From positions 682,001-746,000 of the forward strand of contig JADKAA010000024.1 in the NCBI GenBank assembly GCA_016715465.1: a stretch of DNA of 64,000 bases. The letters run 5' to 3'. The notes under the pieces were generated by a model, which saw only the letters and a list, made by a program, of their open reading frames with translations, ran no database searches and was not told where the DNA came from. Below are positions 19,318 to 28,200 of the stretch, piece by piece. Every line of letters starts with the position of its first letter. Within the stretch, counting starts at the first letter, position 1. This stretch comes from Saprospiraceae bacterium. Lineage in GTDB: Bacteria > Bacteroidota > Bacteroidia > Chitinophagales > Saprospiraceae. The position numbers and the translations under genes are program-made.

Positions 19318-20142
19318 ATGGCAAAAACTAAAATCATACACGTTCAGGGCAGAGAAATTTCGCTGATTTCAGACAAAGTGAATGACTACATTTCACTCAC
19401 CGATATGGCCCGCTACCGGGATGCGGAGAGAACGAACTATATCATCCAAAACTGGATGCGAACCAGAGGTGCCATTGAATTTTGTGGGCTTTGGGAGCAA
19501 CTTTATAATCCTGATTTTAAAAGCATCGAATTCGATGCCTTTAAAAATGAGTCGGGGTCAAACAGTTTTGCCCTTACCCCACAAAAGTGGATTGATGCTA
19601 CCAATGCAAAAGGCATCATTTCGAAGTCGGGAAGATATGGAGGTACCTTTGCCCATCGTGATATTGCGTTTGAATTTGCTACCTGGATAAGTGCCGAATT
19701 CAAATTCTATTTCATCAAAGAGTTTCAGCGCCTCAAAGCCGAAGAAAACGACCGTCTGAAACTAAACTGGAACCTGCAGCGCACCCTTGCCAGGGTAAAT
19801 TACCACATACATACCGATGCCATCAAAGAAAACCTGATTCCCAGGGAAGTCACCAAAAAACAGGCTACTTTTGTATTTGCCAATGAAGCCGATTTGCTGA
19901 ATATGGCCCTCTTTGGCAAAACCGCTGCCGATTGGCGCACTGAAAACCCAAAGGCTGAAGGAAACATGCGGGATTACGCTACACTGGAGCAACTGGTGGT
20001 GCTTACCAATCTGGAAAGCCTCAATGCCGTGTGGATACCCCAAGGTCTAAGCCAGGGAGACAGACTACTGCAACTCAACAAAATCGCCATACAGCAATTG
20101 AAAACCCTTTTGAATAATCAAACCATAAAGAAATTGAAATAA
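19318..20142 (+). CDS. KilA-N domain protein, copy 2
   Basis: 274 aa. The KilA-N domain fills the first ~130 residues (YISLTDMARYRDAERTNYII, LYNPDFKSIEFDAF, GRYGGTFAHRDIAFEFATW) and the C-terminal helical half follows. In the ~320 bases after FQRLKAEEND only about three differ from copy 1, and the last ~90 bases differ more. ATG 19318 lies 54 bases after the stop of the chimeric stub, in a segment with no counterpart in front of copy 1. The stop is one base before the methyltransferase ATG. The sharp change from divergent to near-identical sequence implies recombination or gene conversion between the copies. Its function is unknown; DNA binding is expected from the family. Confidence 0.86.
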   Translation: MAKTKIIHVQGREISLISDKVNDYISLTDMARYRDAERTNYIIQNWMRTRGAIEFCGLWEQLYNPDFKSIEFDAFKNESGSNSFALTPQKWIDATNAKGIISKSGRYGGTFAHRDIAFEFATWISAEFKFYFIKEFQRLKAEENDRLKLNWNLQRTLARVNYHIHTDAIKENLIPREVTKKQATFVFANEADLLNMALFGKTAADWRTENPKAEGNMRDYATLEQLVVLTNLESLNAVWIPQGLSQGDRLLQLNKIAIQQLKTLLNNQTIKKLK

Positions 20143-20143
20143 T

Positions 20144-21933
20144 ATGACCGATACCCACGAACAAGAACTCCCCTTAGGCCTTTACTGGAAGGGCAAACGC
20201 ACCACAGTGGACCGCATCGTGCTGCCCTTTCAAAGCCTGGAAGTGGTAGAAACCATCAACGAAAGCCGGGCCACCCGCGAAAAGGAAAAGGGTACCATGT
20301 TTCGACAAGACCCCAATGCCATGGATGTGGAATGGCGAAATAAACTCATTTGGGGAGATAACAAGTATGTGATGAGTGCCTTACTCGAGCAATTTGCAGG
20401 GAAAATTGACCTGATTTATATTGACCCACCTTTTGCTACTGGGGCTAATTTTAGTACTACCGTTGAAATTGGAGAAAAAGAAATAGAAGTAACCAAAGAG
20501 GCTTCCGCTATCGAAGAGTTGGCTTATAGAGATACATGGGGTAAAGGTTTGGATAGCTTTTTGCAGATGATTTTTGAACGTATAGTTTTATGTAGAGAAT
20601 TGTTGAGTGAAAAGGGTTCATTCTTTTTGCATGTAGATTGGAGAACAAGTGCGTATGTGAAATTGGTTTTAGATGAAATTTTTGGTGTAAAATATTTTAA
20701 AAATGAAATTATATGGCACTACTATAACATAGCTCCTAGCAGTAAAAGAATATTTGCAAAGAATCATGATACTATTTTTTGGTATACTAAATCTGATAAT
20801 AAGCACTCTTTTGACGATTCTTTTTTAAGAATGCCTTACGAAGAAGGAAGTCAGTATGCAAAAAAGGGTTGGTCAAAGGACTCAGAATACAAACCAAGAG
20901 AAGATGGAAAATTAATGGATGATGTCTGGAGAATACCAACCATAAATAACATGTCGCATGAAAGAGTTGGGTACCCAACTCAAAAACCTGAATCATTAAT
21001 CGATAGAATAATCAGAGGCTGCTCTCAAGAAGGGGATCTTGTTGCCGATTTCTTTTGTGGGAGTGGAACATTGGCAGCAGCAGCGGAAAAATCAAATAGA
21101 AGATGGATAACTTCTGATATAGGGCGCTATGCCATTCATACAACTCGTAAACGTTTATTAGAGATTGAAGGGTGCAAACCCTTTGAGATATTAAATATAG
21201 GCAAATACGAAAGGCAGTACTGGCAGACCATCAGTTTTGGCAACAAAACCCCCGAACAAAGTATGGCCGAGTACCTTGCCTTTGTGCTGAAACTCTACAA
21301 AGCAGAAGCCCTGCCGGGCAGTCCTTATATACACGGCAAAAAAGGCAACAAACTGGTGCACATTGGCGGGGTGGATGCCCCGGTAACGTTTGGTGATATC
21401 CAACATGCTTTGGAAGATACCCGCAGAATGAAACAGAAAGAACTGGTGGTATTGGGCTGGGAATGGGAAATGGGCCTGCACGATGTGGTGGAGCAGGAGG
21501 CAGAGAAGGCAGGCATCAAACTACACCTGCTGAGCATACCCCGGGAAGCCATGGACAAGCGGGCCGTAGATGCCGGAGACATTCAGTTTTTCGAACTGGC
21601 GTATCTGGAAACTGAAGTGAAAAAATCGGCACACGGTTACCAGATCAAACTCACCGATTTTGTAATTCCCAATCTGGATTTGATTCCGGCAGAGGTGAAA
21701 AAGCTCATCAAAAAATGGAGTGATTACATAGACTACTGGAGTGTGGATTGGGCTTACAAAGACGACACCTTCCACAACCAATGGCAAAGCTACCGCACCA
21801 AAAAGACCGTAGCCTGGAACTCATCACTGACCCGCACCCATACCCTAAAAAAGGCGATTACAAGGTGATGGTGAAGGTGATTGACATATTTGGGAATGAT
21901 ACTACGCATATTATTGACATACAAATGAGGTAA
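20144..21933 (+). CDS. Type III-like N6-adenine DNA methyltransferase (Mod), one-base frameshift near 3' end
   Basis: Beta-class methyltransferase: motif IV DPPF comes first (DLIYIDPPFATGANF, about residue 93) and the SAM motif I comes last (DFFCGSGTLAAAAEK, about residue 304), with YPTQKPESLIDRII between them. This layout is typical of type III Mod and related N6-adenine enzymes. The direct frame stops at 21868, but the next frame over 21809-21933 gives RSLELITDPHPYPKKGDYK and then VMVKVIDIFGNDTTHIIDI, the C-terminal pattern usual in this family. One missing C at 21807-21808 (ACCGT for ACCCGT) explains the break; the repaired protein would have about 596 aa. It pairs with the Res-like enzyme encoded two genes downstream. 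The recognition sequence is unknown. Confidence 0.9.
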
Positions 21934-21968
21934 ATATTGTTTGTGATCAATTAAAACACAAGAATATA

Positions 21969-22970
21969 ATGCATCCAAAACAACTTTTACTATACAAAAC
22001 TGGAGTTAAAAATATTGAGGTTAGCATAACCTTCAGGGATGGCACATTCTGGCTTACTCAAAAAACGATGGCTGAGTTATTTCAGGTTCAGGTACCGGCA
22101 ATTAGCAAACATTTAAAGCACATTTTTGAAACCAGCGAATTGGATGAAAAGTCAGTTATTTCCATTTTGGAAACAACTGCAAAAGATGGCAAGGCTTATA
22201 ACACCATATTTTATCGTCTTGAGGCTGTAATTGCAGTAGGATATAGGGTGAATTCTGCTCAAGCAACTCAATTTCGAAAATGGGCAACCCAAACGCTTAA
22301 TGAGTTCATTATTAAGGGGTTCATTTTAGACGATGAGCGACTCAAACAAGGAAAACATTTTGCACAGGATTATTTTGATGAATTATTGGAACGTATTCGT
22401 GAGATTAGAACCAGTGAACGCAGGTTCTATCAGAAAATCACGGATTTGTATGCACTAAGTACAGATTATGACAGAGAAAGTCAGAAAACCAAAGATTTTT
22501 TTGTTACGGTTCAAAATAAACTGCATTGGGCAATTACCGGAAAAACTGCTGCTGAAATTATCTATGACGAAGCTGATGCAACAAAATTATATATGGGGTT
22601 GAAAACATGGAAAGCAGCACCGGATGGAAAAATATTAAAAAGTGATGTAATTATTGCAAAAAACTACTTATCTCATCAGCATATAAGCGAACTAAATAGA
22701 ATAGTTTCAGCTTATCTTGATTTGGCCGAAAATAATGCACAAAGGGGAATAGCCTTTTCAATGCAACAATGGTCAAAATTTTTGAACGGTTTTCTTGAAT
22801 TGTCAAACTATCCGATATTACGGGACAAAGGAAAAATTAGTATGGAAGAAGCTAAAATATAGGCAAGTTTTGAATATGATAAATTTAGAATAATTCAAGA
22901 TATTCAATACGAGAGCGATTTTGACAAAATAGTGAAGAAAATTGAAAATAATTACCCAATGCAAAAATAG
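21969..22970 (+). CDS. RhuM-family protein with an in-frame TAG
   Basis: The RhuM family is a cytosolic family often found next to type III-like restriction genes; its activity is not established. The N-terminus has GTFWLTQKTMAELFQVQVP and AISKHLKHIFETSELDE, a helix-turn-helix-like region. Later come RLEAVIAVGYRVNSAQATQF, FRKWATQTLNEFIIKGF, ERIREIRTSERRFYQKI and TGKTAAEIIYDEADA. The frame is interrupted by TAG at 22860-22862 but continues in phase to 22970 with EYDKFRIIQDIQYESDFDK, which fits the usual RhuM C-terminus. The full product would have about 333 aa; the short one has 297. A CAG-to-TAG change is the simplest cause. The gene lies between Mod and Res. Confidence 0.85.
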
Positions 22971-22973
22971 AAT

Positions 22974-25802
22974 ATGGGAAAAAGTAAAAAAGCATCCACA
23001 GTAGGAGAGCAAAAGGTTGTCATTCCTTTGGAGCAAGCCATTCCGGAGATTGAAGGACGAAAGTCATGGGAAAGCCCCGAGTCGCATCTCGAAAAAGACG
23101 GCAAAGGAGGTTACAAACTCGTGAATACCCGAAGGCCCAGCAAAACCCTGTTGGCGAACAACATCCGCAAAGAAGTGGATGCGTGGCGCAAGTCAGAGTA
23201 CAAAATCCCCAAAGGCATTTCACAAACTTCACGCACCCTGCTCAACCATTGGTTTGGGCAGGACCATATGGTGAATGGGGAGGTATTTCATTTTCGCTTT
23301 GCCCAGCGGGAAGCCATAGAATCCACCATTTATTTGTATGAGGTAAAGGGAATTCGGGACAATGCACTGTTGGCAGAAAAATACATGGATGCCATGGCTT
23401 ACGGTAATGACATGTTCAAAAACCGAAAAGAAGTAGTTGAGAATGCAAAGTCAAAACGCATCTTAACCAGAGTTGTACCTGAAACCGGTTTGCTCTCCAA
23501 TCAGGATTTACCCCCGGAAGGGTTGACCCGTTATTGTGCCAAGGCCGCCACGGGTTCGGGCAAGACCGATGTGATGGCTTTTTTGGCGGTGTGGTCCTAC
23601 TTTCATAAAAAGTTCGAAGACCATTCCGATTTAAGCCAGACCATTTTGGTCATTGCACCAAACGTGATTGTGTATGAACGACTGAAATCTGATTTTGAAA
23701 ACGGAACTATATTTTATCATTTCCCATTTGTGCCCGATGAATGGAAATACGACTGGAACATGAGCTTCATCATGCGCGAAGACCAGGTAAAGACCAGCAC
23801 GGATGGCACCTTTTATTTGACCAACATACATCAGATCTATGAATCAAAGGCAAACACCGAAGAAGATTTAGGTCCCATCGGAAATATGCTTGGGCAAAAG
23901 CCAAAGAAAGATTCACAGGCATCCTGGCTTGAAAGTTTATACGACCGCATTATGCGCCATGAAGATTTGATGGTGATCAATGATGAAGCCCACCATGTGC
24001 ACGATGAAGAATTGGCCTGGTACAAAAGCATTCTTTCTTTTCACGAAAATTTACTGAAACGGAAAAAGAAAGGACTATCACTGCTCTTCGATTTGACGGC
24101 AACACCCAAGGACCAAAACGGTACTTTCTTTCCCTGGATCATCAGTGACTATCCCCTGGCACAAGCCATTGAAGACAAGATAGTAAAAACTCCGTTGATT
24201 GTTCATCAAAGCGACAAGACCAGTCCGGACAACAGGCAAATCACCAATGCGTACAACGCATATAATGAGTGGATTCAGATCGCCTTAAAACGCTATCAGG
24301 AACACTATGACTGTTATCACAAAAATCTCGGTCAGAAACCGGTACTTTTTATCATGGCAGAAGACACCAAACAAGCAAACCAGATTGCAGAAGGCATTCA
24401 GGGCTTGGCAGGTTTCAATAAAAAAGATCAGGTATTGGTGATACACACCAAAAACAATGGCGAACTCACCACCAATCAAAAGGACCTGGAAGAGCTGCGG
24501 GAGCAGGCCAGAATGATTGATGATACGAAGAGTCCGGTAAAAGTGGTGGTTTCGGTGCTGATGCTCCGGGAAGGATGGGATGTAAAAAATGTAAGCATCA
24601 TACTGGGTTTAAGGCCATTTACTTCAAAGGCAAACATACTTCCGGAACAATCCATTGGCAGAGGTTTGCGACTGATGCGGGATTTGGGGCCGGACTACAC
24701 CCAAATATTAGAAATCATTGGTACTGACAAGTTCGAAGAATTTGTAAAACAATTGGAAACCGAAGGGGTGGGAATAGGGGTAACACAGCGGCCTCCTGCT
24801 TTGGGTCAATGGATTGAACCAATAAAAGGAAGAGACCAGTTTGATTTTGAAATTCCGGTACTTTCAGCCTCCTTCACTCGTAAAATGGAAGGCATTAACA
24901 CCTTTGATCCATCAAATCTGTCAGCGATTGGAATTATTGACGACAAAGGAAATTACAAGGAGTTTAGTGTTACCTTAACCACAGCAAACACGGACAAAAA
25001 AGTTGGAACCAAGCAAGTAATTATTGAGGACGATGAATTTGTTTCCATTCAGGAATTGCTTTCTAACCTCACAAACAAAATAATAAAAGAAGGGAAATTC
25101 AGTTGCAAATTCAATGACTTATTGAGGATTACCAAACAATATGTAAAGTTCCATGCTTTTGAAAAAGAAGTAGATTTGGAATCTTTGGCTGTTCGAAGAA
25201 CATTGGCAAATCCGGCTGTGAGCAACAAAATTATGCTTTTAATAGGACAAGCACTTGGGGAGCATATCAAAGTAAAGACGGAAGTAAAAGTTACAAACTA
25301 TCCAATAAGACTTTTTGAACTAGATGGTTTTATGTGGAGGAGAGACACAATATCACTCAGGAAAACGGTCTTCAATTATACTCCGGTGTACAACGAATTG
25401 GAAAAAGGATTTGCAAAATTCTTAGAACAGGCAGAGGACATCACCAAGTTTGCTGCATTGGCTGAAACCTATACAAAATTCAACATACCCTATCTGAACA
25501 AAAAAGGTTCGCAAGGCTTGTACTACCCGGACTTTGTGGCAGAACAACAATTGAAAAAAGGTAAATCGATTAATTGGATAATTGAAACCAAAGGATTTGA
25601 GGATGAAAACGTTCAATACAAGGATGCCGAAACCGAAAACTGGTGCAGGATTGCTACAAAGAACACTGAAGTAGAGTGGAAATTTTTAAAAGTCCCGGAT
25701 AAATTTTTCAAAGGATTGAAAGTAATGCCTAAAACTTTTGCCGAATTGAATGAGAAACTGGATACTTATTTCAAAAATTTGCAGCAGGAGAAACTGTTTT
25801 AG
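22974..25802 (+). CDS. Type III-like restriction enzyme (Res): DEAD/DEAH helicase with C-terminal nuclease
   Basis: 942 aa. Helicase motifs: Walker A in AKAATGSGKTDVMAF at about residue 195, the DEAH box in MVINDEAHHVHDEE at about 338, FDLTATPKDQNGTFF, and motif VI with REGWDVKNVSIILGLRPF and EQSIGRGLRLM. The C-terminus has a nuclease-like pattern, LYYPDFVAEQQ followed by WIIETKGFED (P-D...E-x-K) at about 850-890, as in type III Res proteins. It starts three bases after the RhuM end and ends the operon. It should act with the methyltransferase as a restriction system. The start ATG 22974 gives MGKSKKASTVGEQKVVIP, and no alternative is needed. No terminator is evident. Confidence 0.9.
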   Translation: MGKSKKASTVGEQKVVIPLEQAIPEIEGRKSWESPESHLEKDGKGGYKLVNTRRPSKTLLANNIRKEVDAWRKSEYKIPKGISQTSRTLLNHWFGQDHMVNGEVFHFRFAQREAIESTIYLYEVKGIRDNALLAEKYMDAMAYGNDMFKNRKEVVENAKSKRILTRVVPETGLLSNQDLPPEGLTRYCAKAATGSGKTDVMAFLAVWSYFHKKFEDHSDLSQTILVIAPNVIVYERLKSDFENGTIFYHFPFVPDEWKYDWNMSFIMREDQVKTSTDGTFYLTNIHQIYESKANTEEDLGPIGNMLGQKPKKDSQASWLESLYDRIMRHEDLMVINDEAHHVHDEELAWYKSILSFHENLLKRKKKGLSLLFDLTATPKDQNGTFFPWIISDYPLAQAIEDKIVKTPLIVHQSDKTSPDNRQITNAYNAYNEWIQIALKRYQEHYDCYHKNLGQKPVLFIMAEDTKQANQIAEGIQGLAGFNKKDQVLVIHTKNNGELTTNQKDLEELREQARMIDDTKSPVKVVVSVLMLREGWDVKNVSIILGLRPFTSKANILPEQSIGRGLRLMRDLGPDYTQILEIIGTDKFEEFVKQLETEGVGIGVTQRPPALGQWIEPIKGRDQFDFEIPVLSASFTRKMEGINTFDPSNLSAIGIIDDKGNYKEFSVTLTTANTDKKVGTKQVIIEDDEFVSIQELLSNLTNKIIKEGKFSCKFNDLLRITKQYVKFHAFEKEVDLESLAVRRTLANPAVSNKIMLLIGQALGEHIKVKTEVKVTNYPIRLFELDGFMWRRDTISLRKTVFNYTPVYNELEKGFAKFLEQAEDITKFAALAETYTKFNIPYLNKKGSQGLYYPDFVAEQQLKKGKSINWIIETKGFEDENVQYKDAETENWCRIATKNTEVEWKFLKVPDKFFKGLKVMPKTFAELNEKLDTYFKNLQQEKLF

Positions 25803-25951
25803 CGGGCATATTTTGATGTTACAATTGGTAATGCTTGCATCCATTGGGATGGAGATTTTGTTTCCCGCTGAATGCGCAGAAGGAATGCCATCTTCAAGAC
25901 AGTGCCACAAAAAATGAAAAGTAGGCGCTTGATATAAATGGTCCAATCCAC

Positions 25952-25976
25952 CTGTCTGCGCCAGTTAGACAGGTCG
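25952..25976. repeat. Palindrome at the right island edge
   Basis: ACCTGTCT, nine bases, AGACAGGT: perfect 8-bp arms around GCGCCAGTT. The GCGCCAGT core also occurs in the left-hand 34-bp repeat. The G-rich sequence GGGGACCAGGGACCAGGGG follows within ten bases. Confidence 0.7.
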
Positions 25977-26027
25977 GAAAATGGGGACCAGGGACCAGGG
26001 GGGAGGTAACCGGCAACTGATGCGCGA

Positions 26028-26061
26028 CAACTTATTTGGCTTTGGCAGTCAGACTGGTCGG
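26028..26061 (+). repeat. Island-flanking 34-bp repeat, right copy 1
   Basis: CAACTTATTTGGCTTTGGC followed by AGTCAGACTGGTCGG; same family and orientation as 14399-14432. Confidence 0.65.
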
Positions 26062-26090
26062 GTGACTGGTGTGCTGTAAGCGGAATCGTT

Positions 26091-26124
26091 CAATCTACTT
26101 GGGTTCGCAAGTCAGACTGGCTGG
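26091..26124 (+). repeat. Island-flanking 34-bp repeat, right copy 2
   Basis: CAATCTACTTGGGTTCGCA followed by AGTCAGACTGGCTGG; same family as 14399-14432 and 26028-26061. Confidence 0.65.
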
Positions 26125-26361
26125 TGAGCTGAGATTGCGTGAATTGGAAATAAACTTAATGAGGGCCAGGCCATTGTTTAAAATGGGGAATAGGTAATGA
26201 ACTGTTTTACTGCAGAGTGGCTTTTTAACAAATTTTATTTGGAATATATTGTATAAAATCTTACTCAACCATTTTTTATATGGCTTTTATTTCAATAGCA
26301 AACGCAGCTTCCAAAAAACCCGTTTGGGAGAAAAACTTTACCCGTTTTTGGGATAGTTTAG

Positions 26362-26369
26362 TATTTTTG
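26362..26369 (+). promoter_or_regulatory. -7 box of the oxidoreductase operon
   Basis: TATTTTTG matches TAnnTTTG and lies 35 bases before the ATG at 26404. Two similar segments (26318-26329 and 26340-26353) lie just upstream and could be operator half-sites; that role is a guess. Confidence 0.5.
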
Positions 26370-26403
26370 CTTGCCCCTCTAAAGGGGATTTGGACTTAAC
26401 TTA

Positions 26404-28200
26404 ATGCAAATTTGTATGGATCGTACCAATGTGAGCAATCCGGAGTACTACCATAAGGTGGTAGATTGTCAGTATGCGTGTCCGGCGCATACGCCTGTTC
26501 CGGAATACATCAGGCTGATCGCCGCCGGGAAATATACCGAGGCCTATATGGTCAACTGGGAATCCAATGTGTTTCCGGGGGTGCTGGGTCGTACCTGTGA
26601 CCGTCCCTGTGAGCCGGCTTGTCGCCGGGGCAGGGTTGAGGAGGAGCCCGTAGCCATTTGCCGCCTCAAGCGCGTAGCGGCTGACCACAAAGGCGAAATT
26701 GGGCACCTGATGCCGTCCATTCCCGAAAAGGGCAATGGCAAAAAAGTTGCCCTGATAGGTGGGGGCCCTGCTTCACTTACCGTGGCCCGGGACCTGGCTC
26801 CACTGGGCTATGAGATCCACGTTTTTGACGACCAGATCAAAGGTGGCGGCATGATGCGCAGTCAGATTCCATCCTTCCGCTTGCCGGAATCGGTGCTGGA
26901 TGAAGAAGTACAGCAGATCCTCGACCTGGGCATCGTTTCTCATTTTAATACAAGAATCAACAGCCTGCGAAATTTGATGCAGGATGGGTATGATGCCATT
27001 TTTGTGGGCACGGGAGCACCCAAGGGCAAAGACCTGGAAATTCCGGGCAGGCTGGAAGGTGGTAAAAATATCCATATTGGCATCCAGTGGCTGTCCAGCG
27101 TGGCCTTTGAACATACCCACCAGATCGGCAAAAAGGTGATCGTACTTGGCGGTGGCAATACCGCCATGGACTGTTGCCGCACGGCGAGGCGATTGGGCGG
27201 CGAAGAGGTAAAGGTCATCGTGCGCAGTCCGTTCGCCGACATGAAGGCCTCTCCCTGGGAAAAAGAGGACGCCATGCACGAAGACATTCCCATCATCGAT
27301 AACCATGTGCCCAAGAGGTTTGTCATGGAAGAGGGCAAGCTCAAAGGCATACTATTTGAAAAAGTGATGGCGGTATATGAGGATGGCAAACGAAAATTAA
27401 AACCCACTGGCGAACCGGAGGTTTTGTTTGAGGCCGACGATGTACTCATCGCCATTGGCCAGGAAAATACCTTCCCCTGGATCGAGCGCGACCTGGGTCT
27501 GGAATTTGACCAATGGGGCATGCCCATCATCAATGCCAACAATTTTGCGTCCACCCTGCGAGGGGTGTTTTTTGGTGGTGATGCCGCCCTGGGACCCAAA
27601 AACATCATTACGGCGGTGGCTCAGGGTCACGAAGCTGCCATTTCCATTGACCTGTATTGCCAGGGCAAGGACGTGAATGACCGGTTGGAGCCGAGGACAA
27701 AACTCTCCAGTACGAAGATGGGTATCCATGAATGGAGTTATGACAACCTGGTGGCACCGGATTTGCGGTACGCCGTGCCGCAGGCAGATAAACAAACCAC
27801 GCTCAAAGACCGCAAAAAGGAGGTGGAACTCGGCTTTGACATCAAGACCGCATTCAAAGAGGCACAGCGTTGTTTCAATTGCGATGTGCAGACGGTGTTT
27901 ACCGATGAGAAGTGCATCGAGTGCGATGCCTGCATGGACATCTGTCCCACTTCCTGCATCACGTTTACGGCTAATGAAGACGATGAGCAGACACTGCGGA
28001 TGAAATTGCTGGTGCCGGCCCTTAATCAGGAGCAGGACATCCTGGTTTCCGGCGCACTGAAGACGGGCAGGGTCATGGTGAAAGACGAAGACATGTGCCT
28101 GCACTGTGGCCTGTGCGCCGAAAGGTGTCCGACCGCGGCATGGGATATGCAGAAATATTTGTATAATACTGCGAAAGCAGGTCATCATTGTTATATATGA
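26404..28200 (+). CDS. GltD-like FAD/NAD(P) oxidoreductase with two C-terminal [4Fe-4S] clusters
   Basis: 598 aa. The N-terminal iron-sulfur domain is like that of glutamate synthase small subunit and dihydropyrimidine dehydrogenase (DCQYACPAHTPVPEYI; GRTCDRPCEPACRRGRVEE). An FAD-binding Rossmann motif follows (KVALIGGGPASLTVARDL, about 120), then an NAD(P) motif (VIVLGGGNTAMDCC, about 245) and the FAD-closing GVFFGGDAALGPKNI. The C-terminus adds two ferredoxin-type motifs, CIECDACMDICP and CLHCGLCAERCP. It is the first gene of an operon with the two subunits of a 2-oxoacid:ferredoxin oxidoreductase and overlaps the next by four bases. The likely role is to move electrons between ferredoxin or the oxidoreductase and NAD(P)H; glutamate synthase itself is unlikely, as there is no large subunit here. 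Confidence 0.9.
   Translation: MQICMDRTNVSNPEYYHKVVDCQYACPAHTPVPEYIRLIAAGKYTEAYMVNWESNVFPGVLGRTCDRPCEPACRRGRVEEEPVAICRLKRVAADHKGEIGHLMPSIPEKGNGKKVALIGGGPASLTVARDLAPLGYEIHVFDDQIKGGGMMRSQIPSFRLPESVLDEEVQQILDLGIVSHFNTRINSLRNLMQDGYDAIFVGTGAPKGKDLEIPGRLEGGKNIHIGIQWLSSVAFEHTHQIGKKVIVLGGGNTAMDCCRTARRLGGEEVKVIVRSPFADMKASPWEKEDAMHEDIPIIDNHVPKRFVMEEGKLKGILFEKVMAVYEDGKRKLKPTGEPEVLFEADDVLIAIGQENTFPWIERDLGLEFDQWGMPIINANNFASTLRGVFFGGDAALGPKNIITAVAQGHEAAISIDLYCQGKDVNDRLEPRTKLSSTKMGIHEWSYDNLVAPDLRYAVPQADKQTTLKDRKKEVELGFDIKTAFKEAQRCFNCDVQTVFTDEKCIECDACMDICPTSCITFTANEDDEQTLRMKLLVPALNQEQDILVSGALKTGRVMVKDEDMCLHCGLCAERCPTAAWDMQKYLYNTAKAGHHCYI

Larger units (their letters stand above)
18163..20305 (+). repeat. Tandem duplication of radC tail, KilA-N gene and methyltransferase head
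   Basis: Unit 1 spans 18163-19200 (1038 bp) and unit 2 spans 19201-20305 (1105 bp). Each starts at CAAGACC in a radC tail, carries a KilA-N gene and ends in the first ~56 codons of the methyltransferase; a third CAAGACC follows at 20306. The length difference is mostly an extra segment before the second KilA-N start (about 19264-19317). Confidence 0.88.
25803..26403. other. Right boundary of the island, intergenic
   Basis: No gene is supported in about 600 bases. The region contains TTTCCCGCTGAATGCGCAGA (25858-25877, similar to a motif inside the 43-44 kb repeats), a palindrome at 25952-25976, G-rich heptamers at 25983-26003, and two 34-bp repeats. Near the right end are two similar segments, ACCCGTTTGGGA (26318-26329) and ACCCGTTTTTGGGA (26340-26353), just upstream of the next operon's -7 box. 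Confidence 0.6.

Noticed and set aside
26404..28200. Glutamate synthase small subunit
   Set aside because: The fold is shared, but there is no large subunit and the gene carries two extra ferredoxin motifs beside kor genes.
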